From: Pseudomonadota bacterium
GTDB lineage: Bacteria > Pseudomonadota > Alphaproteobacteria > Rhodobacterales > Rhodobacteraceae
Direction: 5' to 3'
NCBI GenBank assembly: GCA_963205075.1
Contig: CAUJIU010000138.1
Location: forward strand, 1 to 32,805
Length of the DNA: 32,805 bases
The position numbers were made by a program, and so were the translations under genes. Under the pieces are notes generated by a model that was given only the letters and a program-made list of their open reading frames with translations, was not told where the DNA came from and ran no database searches. Positions 18,390-24,694 of the stretch are shown one piece after another (positions within the stretch are counted from its first letter, which is position 1; each line of letters opens with the position of its first letter).

Positions 18390-20389
18390 CTGCTGCTCAC
18401 TTCCGCGGTTACCGGTGCATCATCGGGATGGGCGGCGTAGAAATGCTCGGTCCCGGCAATCTGCCGCGTGACCGGCGTGACCCCGGCATTGCGCGCCGGA
18501 TCGGCAGAGCGCGGCGCGAAGCGGTCGCCTTTCGGAAACTCGCGCGGCGACGGCACGGTGCCGCGGATCTGGTGCAACCGCGCCGCGCCTGCCTCGATGC
18601 TGAGGACGGCGCCCAGAAGGCCGCGGGTGTATTCGTGGACCGGCTGGGTCAGGATATCGCGGCTCGGCCCCTGTTCGACCAGCTGCCCGGCATACATGAC
18701 CGCGATGCGATGCGACAGTTCCGCCACCAGCGCCAGGTCATGGCTGACGAAGATCATGGCAAAGCCCAGCTCCCGGCGCAGCTTGTCGAGCAGTTCGACA
18801 ACCTGTTTCTGCACGGTGACGTCGAGGGCGGTGGTCGGCTCGTCGGCAATGATCAGCTTGGGGTCGCGGGTCAGCGCCATGGCGATCAGCACGCGCTGAC
18901 GCTGGCCGCCCGAAAGCTCATGCGGATAGGAATTCAGCGTGCGCGCCGAATCGAGGCCGACGAGCTCGAGAAGGTCTTCGGCGCTGCGGGTGCCGCCGCG
19001 TGCGGTCAGCTGGTTCATCTGGGCGCGGATCAGCATCGCCGGGTTGAGCGAGGACAGGGCGTCCTGGTAGATCATGGCGATGCCCTTGCCGCGCAGGGCG
19101 TTGCGCTGCTGATCGTCCATGGTCAGCAGGTTGCGGCCCTCGAAAAGGATCTCGCCGCCGATGCGCGCCCTGGGGTCGAGCAGGCCCATTATGGCCAGCG
19201 ATGTGATCGATTTCCCACAGCCTGACTCCCCCACCAGCGCCAGCGTTTCGCCGGGACGGACGTAGAAGGACACGGTGTCGACCACGTCGACATCGCCATG
19301 TCGGGGAAAGGCGATGGAGAGGTTCTTCACCTCGAGCAATGGCGGCTCGTCGCGGTCATAGCGCGGGCGGTCAGTGCGCGCCAGTTCCACCGCCCGCAGC
19401 GAATCCAGCCGCTGCTGCAGGGAGACCACCGCGCCGGCGGTCGCGGCGCCGGGGGCGGCCGCCTTGGGCGCCTCGATCTCCTCGATCGCGGCTTCCACCG
19501 CGGCGGCATTCACGCTCGAACGGGCGCGCGGCGCGGCCATGACATCGGTCATGCCTTCTGCCAGGATATTGAGCGCGAGCACGGTGGTGGTGATCAGGAT
19601 CCCGGCAAACAGCGTCGGCCACCAGGCACCCGACATCACCAGCTGGCGCCCGGAGGCCATCACGTTGCCCCATGAAGGCTCCGGATCGGGCACGCCCGCC
19701 TGGATGAAGGACAACGAGGCCTCGAAGACGATGGCATCGGCGACCAGCACCGTGGCGAATACCAGGATCGGCGCCATGCAGTTGCGCGCGACATGCCGGA
19801 CAAGGATGCGGGGGGTCGATGCGCCCATGACCCGCACGGCGGCGACATAGTCCTCGCCATACTGGCCGATGATGTTGGCGCGAATGACGCGGGTCAGTTG
19901 CGGCACGTAGAGAAAGGCGATGGTCAGCACCAGCACCGGCAGCGACTGCCCGAATACGGTGACAAACACCACGGCCAGCGCGATGCCGGGAAAGGACATG
20001 ATCATGTCGAGCCCGCGCATCAGCATCTCGGAGACCCATTTGCCGGCCGTGGCGGTGATCGCGCCCAGGACTGCGGCCGCCAGCAGCGCCACCGCAGTGG
20101 CGCCCAGCCCGATGATCAGAGAATAGCCCGCCCCGTAGAGCAGGCGCGAAAACACGTCGCGGCCCTGCCGGTCGGTGCCGAACCAATGCGCGGCATCGGG
20201 GGCGGCCGGACCGCGGCTCAGACCGGTGGTCAGCGGGTCATAGGGGGCGATCAGCGGCGCGAACACTGCGGCCAGGCAGACCACCAGCAGGATGGCAAGC
20301 GCGATCCGCGAGGCCGGCGCCAGGTTTCGCAGCGAGGCCAGGTGCAGGCGGGTGGAGGAAAGCCTCTGGGTCAGCTGGGTTCTGAGCAT
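18386..20389 (-). CDS. Fused ABC transporter permease (OppC-like) and ATP-binding protein (OppD-like)
   Basis: One 667-residue polypeptide joins a permease and an ATPase. Residues 1-285 are an OppC/DppC permease with GTDRQGRDVFSRLLYGAGYSL at 71-91 and the EAA coupling loop AVRVMGASTPRILVRHVARN at 184-203. Residues 287-345 are an Ala/Glu-rich linker. Residues 350-610 are an ATPase with Walker A GESGCGKS at 387-394, signature LSGGQRQR at 492-499 and Walker B IIADEPTTALD at 513-523. The frame is continuous with no internal stop, so this is a true fusion. Permease-ATPase fusions occur in this family, and from memory H. ducreyi SatC is built alike. ATG 20389 follows the preceding stop as TGAGATG, so coupling is likely. 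Confidence 0.92.
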   Translation of the reverse strand: MLRTQLTQRLSSTRLHLASLRNLAPASRIALAILLVVCLAAVFAPLIAPYDPLTTGLSRGPAAPDAAHWFGTDRQGRDVFSRLLYGAGYSLIIGLGATAVALLAAAVLGAITATAGKWVSEMLMRGLDMIMSFPGIALAVVFVTVFGQSLPVLVLTIAFLYVPQLTRVIRANIIGQYGEDYVAAVRVMGASTPRILVRHVARNCMAPILVFATVLVADAIVFEASLSFIQAGVPDPEPSWGNVMASGRQLVMSGAWWPTLFAGILITTTVLALNILAEGMTDVMAAPRARSSVNAAAVEAAIEEIEAPKAAAPGAATAGAVVSLQQRLDSLRAVELARTDRPRYDRDEPPLLEVKNLSIAFPRHGDVDVVDTVSFYVRPGETLALVGESGCGKSITSLAIMGLLDPRARIGGEILFEGRNLLTMDDQQRNALRGKGIAMIYQDALSSLNPAMLIRAQMNQLTARGGTRSAEDLLELVGLDSARTLNSYPHELSGGQRQRVLIAMALTRDPKLIIADEPTTALDVTVQKQVVELLDKLRRELGFAMIFVSHDLALVAELSHRIAVMYAGQLVEQGPSRDILTQPVHEYTRGLLGAVLSIEAGAARLHQIRGTVPSPREFPKGDRFAPRSADPARNAGVTPVTRQIAGTEHFYAAHPDDAPVTAEVSSR

Positions 20390-20390
20390 C

Positions 20391-21356
20391 TCACACCGTC
20401 CTGATGCGCGGATTGACCAGCACGTAAAGCAGGTCGACGACAACGTTTATCACCACGAAGGCGAGCGCCACGGTCAGCGTGACGCCTTGGACCAGGTTGG
20501 GTTCGTTATTGGTCACGCCATTCAGGATCAGCATCCCCATACCGTTGATATTGAAGATGATTTCGATAACCACCGCGCCCCCGAGCAGGTAGCCGATCCG
20601 CAGGCCGAGAACCGTGATCGGGGTGATCAGCGCGTTGCGAAGCACATTGCGCCCCACGACCACCCGGTGCGGGATACCGGCGCCGAGCGCGGTGCGCACA
20701 TAGTCGCGGTCCAGTTCCTCGACCACCGAGGTGCGCACGACGCGGGCCAGCTGGCCGATCACCGGCACGGCAAGCGCGACGGCGGGCAAGAGCATCCGAG
20801 ACAGCCAGCCGACCGGATCCTCGGTCATCGCCGGCAGCTTGCCTGACACCGGAAACAGCGAGAACAGGCCGACCTTGTGGCCCAGGAGCTGGATGAGCAG
20901 GATCGAAAGCCAGAACGAGGGGGTCGAGAGCGAGGCGATGGAGAACAGGCGGATCGCCTGGTCCGGCCATCGGTCGCGGTAGATGGCGGCCACGACCCCG
21001 AGAAGCAGCGACAGGCTGACGGCGATGGCGAGCCCGAAGAAGGTCAGTTGCAGCGTGATGGGAAAGGCGCGGGCGACTTCGCGGCTCACCGGCAGCTGGC
21101 GTGCCGAATAGGTGCCGAGGTCAAGCCTTGTCAGGCCGGACAGAAACGTCAGGTAGCGTTTGGCGAGCGGATCATCCAGCCCGTGATCGGCCCGATACTC
21201 CAGGCGCGCCTCCATCGAGGCGCCTTCGCCCAGCGCCGTGATCGAGGGATCGACCTTGGAGAAGGACATCACGAAGAAGACCAGAAAGGTGATCCCGAGG
21301 ATCATGATCGGCAGTTGCAGAAGGCGACGTCCGATAAGGTTGAGCACTTTCGACAT
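20391..21356 (-). CDS. ABC transporter permease (OppB/DppB-like)
   Basis: The 321-residue inner-membrane protein begins MSKVLNLIGRRLLQLPIMILGITFLVFFVM, the typical first helix of OppB permeases. GLDDPLAKRYLTFLSGLTRLDLGTYS marks the periplasmic region and YVRTALGAGIPHRVVVGRNVLRNALI carries the EAA loop contacting an ATPase. About six membrane helices are expected. With the fused permease it would form the heterodimeric channel of the sialic acid importer. GGGAG is 10 bases before the ATG. It lies 134 bases after the binding-protein gene, with hairpins between, an arrangement common where the binding protein must be made in excess. Confidence 0.92.
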   Translation of the reverse strand: MSKVLNLIGRRLLQLPIMILGITFLVFFVMSFSKVDPSITALGEGASMEARLEYRADHGLDDPLAKRYLTFLSGLTRLDLGTYSARQLPVSREVARAFPITLQLTFFGLAIAVSLSLLLGVVAAIYRDRWPDQAIRLFSIASLSTPSFWLSILLIQLLGHKVGLFSLFPVSGKLPAMTEDPVGWLSRMLLPAVALAVPVIGQLARVVRTSVVEELDRDYVRTALGAGIPHRVVVGRNVLRNALITPITVLGLRIGYLLGGAVVIEIIFNINGMGMLILNGVTNNEPNLVQGVTLTVALAFVVINVVVDLLYVLVNPRIRTV

Positions 21357-21450
21357 GTCGGGCAGGCTCCCATTGCATCAGGCGATGTTCGGAGATCACC
21401 ATAGGGCACCGGACAGTTCCGGTCCCCGGTCTTTCAGGAACGAAGGATAC

Positions 21451-21478
21451 CCGGCGCCGGATTTGCTCCGGCGCCCGG
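21451..21478 (-). other. Stem-loop between binding-protein gene and permease gene
   Basis: GGCGCCGGA/TCCGGCGCC forms a perfect 9-bp stem with a 5-base loop, extendable by two pairs past a single bulge. It starts 13 bases after the stop of the substrate-binding protein gene and has no U-run after it. Such hairpins often protect the 3' end of binding-protein mRNA and lower permease expression. A smaller stem (ACCGGA/TCCGGT, 21408-21423) follows. Confidence 0.6.
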
Positions 21479-21490
21479 CTTGGGCAGGGT

Positions 21491-23059
21491 CTACGACTTG
21501 ACGCCGACGCCGAGGAAGGAAAGTCCGGTGGTCGGAACCGGGCGGAACCCTTCGAGCTGGTCGGCATCCCATGCGGTCACCAGCTGGCGGTGCAGAATGG
21601 GATAGAGCGGAACCTGCTCGGACAAGAGATCGAACGCCTGGTTCCAGATGGCCTGCTGGGCATCGCCGGTTTCGCGCAGGGCGTCGTTCAGGAGGCCCGT
21701 CAACTGCTTGTAACCGTCGCTTGCGGCCCAGTTGTAGCGCTTGTTCGGCCAGATGTTGTCGCCGTACCACCACTGCATCAGGATATCGGCATCGTTGCCG
21801 AATACCGACGGGTCGCCGGGGGCGATCATGACCTGCATCTCGCCGGCATCGACCTTGGTGTACTGACCACCGGACTGGCCGATATCGAGCGTGGTGTTGA
21901 AGCCAACCGCATCAAGCGATTCCTTGATGATCGGCGCCAGGTCCTTGACCCAGCCGTGGTCGGTGCTCATCAGGGTGATGTCGAGCGTGGGGGTGCCCGC
22001 TTCGGCCAGCAGGGCCTTGGCCATGTCCGGATCGTAGGTGTAGACGGTCGAGGCCTTGTGGTAGCTCGGGTTGGTCTCGGGCAGGAAGCAGGTCGCCGGC
22101 GCGGCATTGTCGAGCATGCCGGTGCCGATGATCTTGTCCATGTCGAGCGCATAGAAGAAGGCCTGACGCACCCGCACATCGTCAAACGGCTTGGCGGCCG
22201 TGTTGAACATGGCAAACAGCAGGCCGAAGGACTGCGCCTTTTCAACGGTCGCCATCGCGGCCACCGCGTCGGCGTCGATGTAGGGCACGTCTTCGATGGC
22301 CATGACTGTGCCGGAGGTCAGGGCGTTGACGCGGGCGGTCGGGTCGCCGATCAGGCTCCAGACCATGTCCTTGGCCAGTGCCGGACGCGGACCGTTATAG
22401 GCCTCGTTGCGCTCGAACACGATCTGCGCTTCGGGAACCGCCGAGATCAGCTTGAACGGGCCGGACCCGATCGGGAGCCTGCCGAAGGCTTCGGCATCGG
22501 CCTCGACTGCGGCGCGGGGAACGATCTTGACCGAGCCCAGACGGCTGTTGAACAGCGAGAAGGGGAATTTCGTGGTGATCTTGACCGTATCGGCGGAAAC
22601 CGCCTCGACGCTGTCGACGAAGGACACGAACGAGCGGAACAGCGACTTGGATTCCGGATCGAGCACGCGGGTGAACGAGAAGACCACGTCATCGGCCGTG
22701 ACCGCTTCGCCGTTGTGGAAGACCGCGCCGTCGCGCAGCTTGATGGTATAGGACAGGCCGTCATCGCTGGCCGGCATTTCGGCAGCCAGCGCCGCATAGG
22801 GCTCGCGCGTCACCGGGTCGAGATCGACCAGCGACTCGAACAGATGCCAGTTCACCGCCAAGGTCACGGCGCCGGACGCGCTCAGCGGATCAAAGGTGCC
22901 CGACAGGCCGTAGGCGATTGCCGCCAGGATGGCCGCATCGGGATCGGTCGATCCGGACTGCGCCAGGGCGTCGGTGCCGCGAAACATAAACATTGAGCCA
23001 AGCGCACCCGTCCCGAGCAGCAGGGCGCGGCGCGACATTGTCAGTTTTCCGGTATTCAT
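21491..23059 (-). CDS. ABC transporter substrate-binding protein, family 5 (putative sialic acid binding)
   Basis: A 522-residue periplasmic solute-binding protein of the peptide/nickel type. The signal peptide has a twin-arginine look: SRRALLL at 9-15, a hydrophobic stretch, and a probable ALA|Q cleavage after residue 33. This suggests Tat export. The mature part shows the family 5 features NWHLFESLVDLDP near 70-82, YTIKLRDGAVFHNGEAVTADDVVFSFTR near 103-130 and the late DILMQWWYGDNIWPNKRYNW segment. It is the first gene of the leftward operon, has a strong GGAGGAGA ribosome site before ATG 23059 and lies 17 bases from a perfect 20-bp palindrome. Cargo (N-acetylneuraminate) is inferred from the downstream nan genes. 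Confidence 0.9.
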   Translation of the reverse strand: MNTGKLTMSRRALLLGTGALGSMFMFRGTDALAQSGSTDPDAAILAAIAYGLSGTFDPLSASGAVTLAVNWHLFESLVDLDPVTREPYAALAAEMPASDDGLSYTIKLRDGAVFHNGEAVTADDVVFSFTRVLDPESKSLFRSFVSFVDSVEAVSADTVKITTKFPFSLFNSRLGSVKIVPRAAVEADAEAFGRLPIGSGPFKLISAVPEAQIVFERNEAYNGPRPALAKDMVWSLIGDPTARVNALTSGTVMAIEDVPYIDADAVAAMATVEKAQSFGLLFAMFNTAAKPFDDVRVRQAFFYALDMDKIIGTGMLDNAAPATCFLPETNPSYHKASTVYTYDPDMAKALLAEAGTPTLDITLMSTDHGWVKDLAPIIKESLDAVGFNTTLDIGQSGGQYTKVDAGEMQVMIAPGDPSVFGNDADILMQWWYGDNIWPNKRYNWAASDGYKQLTGLLNDALRETGDAQQAIWNQAFDLLSEQVPLYPILHRQLVTAWDADQLEGFRPVPTTGLSFLGVGVKS

Positions 23060-23076
23060 GATATCTCCTCCAGCTT

Positions 23077-23096
23077 GACATCAGACGTCTGATGTC
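23077..23096. promoter_or_regulatory. Probable operator of the sialic acid locus
   Basis: GACATCAGACGTCTGATGTC is a perfect 20-bp palindrome in the 132-base divergent region between the binding-protein gene and the GntR regulator gene. It lies 18 bases upstream of the binding-protein ATG. TCAGACGTCTGA-like centres suit GntR/FCD regulators. The adjacent divergent GntR protein is the obvious candidate to bind it. Confidence 0.78.
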
Positions 23097-23097
23097 T

Positions 23098-23125
23098 CCT
23101 ATATGAGAAAAAGGTTTGAAGCAAG
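23098..23125 (-). promoter_or_regulatory. Candidate promoter of the sialic acid uptake/catabolism operon
   Basis: On the minus strand CTTGCT (23125-23120) and TATAGG (23103-23098) are 16 bases apart. The start, near 23091, would fall within the 20-bp palindrome, so a bound repressor would block initiation. The -35 match is modest. Confidence 0.4.
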
Positions 23126-23191
23126 CCCTTGTATTGCCGGTCCCAACGAAATTAGGTCGTACATCGGTTGGAACGAAGGACCAGTAGCGGC

Positions 23192-23968
23192 ATGAGCAAA
23201 TCGACCGAACCCGACATCGGCGCATCCCAGACGCGTCGCAGCACCACGGCCGAACAGATCAAGCAATTGATCCTGCTCTCCGGTTTGCACCCGGGCGATG
23301 CCATTCCGACCGAGCCGGAACTGTGCCAGCGGCTGGGCGTCTCGCGCTCCTCGGTGCGCGAGGCCATCAGGACGCTGGCGACGCTCGACATCGTCGACGT
23401 GCGGCACGGCCATGGCACGACGGTGGGCAAGATGAGCCTGACGCCGCTGGTCGAGACACTGGTGTTCCGGGGTGTGCTGGCGCCCGGAGACGATCTTGCC
23501 GCGCTGCGCGAAGTGGTCGAAATGCGCTCGGCCTTCGATCTGGCGCTGACCGACCGGGTCGTTGACGCGCATCAGGGCAAGGACAGCCAGTCGCTTGCCT
23601 GCCTGGTCGAAAAGATGCGGCAGAACGCCAGCAGGGGACAGACCTTCCTGGCGGAAGACCGGCAATTCCACGCCGAACTCCTCGCCCCGATCGGCAATCA
23701 GCTTGCCGGTCAGCTGGTGACGGCGTTCTGGGACATTCACACGGCGGTGCTGCCGCGCCTGGGGCTGGCGCTGCCGGTCGACCTGCGCAAGACGGCGCAT
23801 GCGCATGGCGATATCCTCGATGCGGCCCAGTCCGGCGACCGCGACGCCTATCGTCTGGCGGTGATCGACCATTACGAGCCGCTTATCCGCATGCTTGAAG
23901 CCAAGACCCGTAAGACCGCCCCTGCGGACCCGATGCCGTCAGCGGCCGGTCCTGACGCCGACGGTTAG
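23192..23968 (+). CDS. GntR/FadR-family regulator with FCD domain, likely regulator of the nan locus
   Basis: The 258-residue protein has a GntR winged helix at about 18-83 (TAEQIKQLILLSGLHPGD, TEPELCQRLGVSRSSVREAIRTL, VRHGHGTTV) and an FCD effector domain at about 100-240. LAEDRQFHAELL, AHAHGDILDAAQSGD and VIDHYEPL supply the metal-binding Asp and His residues. ATG 23192 is preferred over the in-frame TTG at 23168; AAGGA lies 11 bases before it. It is divergent from the transporter gene with the 20-bp palindrome between, the arrangement of a local autoregulated repressor. The function resembles NanR; the inducer may be sialic acid or a downstream sugar phosphate, which cannot be decided here. 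Confidence 0.88.
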   Translation: MSKSTEPDIGASQTRRSTTAEQIKQLILLSGLHPGDAIPTEPELCQRLGVSRSSVREAIRTLATLDIVDVRHGHGTTVGKMSLTPLVETLVFRGVLAPGDDLAALREVVEMRSAFDLALTDRVVDAHQGKDSQSLACLVEKMRQNASRGQTFLAEDRQFHAELLAPIGNQLAGQLVTAFWDIHTAVLPRLGLALPVDLRKTAHAHGDILDAAQSGDRDAYRLAVIDHYEPLIRMLEAKTRKTAPADPMPSAAGPDADG

Positions 23969-23970
23969 AC

Positions 23971-23989
23971 CGCCCCGCCGGATGGGGCG
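23971..23989. terminator. Small stem-loop just after the GntR gene
   Basis: CGCCCC/GGGGCG with a 7-base loop starts 2 bases after the regulator's stop codon. There is no U-run, so a terminator role is only suggested by position between convergent genes. Confidence 0.3.
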
Positions 23990-24045
23990 CAGATGCCGGT
24001 CCCGCTGGCGGTCCTGCTGGCGGTGGGCCTGACCGATCCGCAGCA

Positions 24046-24105
24046 GGCCCCGCCTGCACCGGCCCCGCCTGCACCAGTCCCGCCTGCACCAGTCCCGCCT
24101 GTGCG
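24046..24105. repeat. Four tandem 15-bp repeats in the gap between convergent genes
   Basis: Units GGCCCCGCCTGCACC (twice), AGTCCCGCCTGCACC and AGTCCCGCCTGTGCG lie head to tail between the GntR gene and pqiC, ending 24 bases before the pqiC stop. The last unit forms part of a CCCGC/GCGGG hairpin. A short open frame runs through them, but there is no ribosome site and I do not call a gene. The whole 161-base gap holds only this array and the hairpin at 23971. Confidence 0.8.
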
Positions 24106-24129
24106 GGGCCACCCGGTCTGGCCGCCCCC

Positions 24130-24693
24130 TTACCGCCCCAATGCGCGCGCCACCTGTTCCGACAGTTGCAGCAGCGCCCGGGCCTGGGCCGCGGCGATGG
24201 CGCCGAAGCCTTCGCCCTCGATCGGGACGGCGATGTCGAACCCCTGCGAGCGGTTGGGGTAGGAGATGCCATCGCCGCCGGTATAGAACTGCCCGGTCAG
24301 GCGAAACTGGCCGTCGGCACCGGCCAGCATCCGTTCTACCCTGATATCCACGTTCACATCGGGCAATTCCGCGAAGGGCCATGGCTCGGGCGCGACGGTG
24401 GCCGACAGGATGTCGTTGAGATGCTTGGAGACGATCAGCGTCACGGCGCGCCCGGGCTCGTCGGCCCACAACTCGCCCTTGGAGGTGCTGATCGACCCGT
24501 CGGCGGACTGGACCGCGATCTGGTCCGAGGCCGCGTAGCTGGGCAGCGATACGGTGCGCACCATGGCGCTCGATACCGAGGCGCGCAGCGTCAGGGTCGA
24601 GGCGGCGGGCTCGATCGGGTAGAGCGTCGCGGGGCCGGAACAGGCGACGAGCAGCGCCAGACCGGATGAGGCCAATATGGTCCTGAATGTCAT
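24130..24693 (-). CDS. pqiC: PqiC-like outer-membrane lipoprotein (ABC-type transport auxiliary lipoprotein)
   Basis: The 187-residue product begins MTFRTILASSGLALLVACSG, a lipoprotein signal peptide with lipobox LVAC, so Cys18 should be lipidated. What follows (TLYPIEPAASTLTLRASVSSAMVRTVSLPSYAAS... VSKHLNDILSATVAP) matches the PqiC/YmbA lipoprotein family that caps the PqiB tunnel at the outer membrane. The final residues LLQLSEQVARAL are also typical. It is the last gene of the pqi operon; the pqiB stop and this ATG are joined as TGACATG, so translation is probably coupled. Expected role: help move lipids between the two membranes. Confidence 0.87.
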   Translation of the reverse strand: MTFRTILASSGLALLVACSGPATLYPIEPAASTLTLRASVSSAMVRTVSLPSYAASDQIAVQSADGSISTSKGELWADEPGRAVTLIVSKHLNDILSATVAPEPWPFAELPDVNVDIRVERMLAGADGQFRLTGQFYTGGDGISYPNRSQGFDIAVPIEGEGFGAIAAAQARALLQLSEQVARALGR

Positions 24694-24694
24694 G

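Noticed and set aside
24046-24105. CRISPR-like array
   Set aside because: The 15-bp units are contiguous with no spacers, too short for CRISPR repeats, and no cas genes are near.
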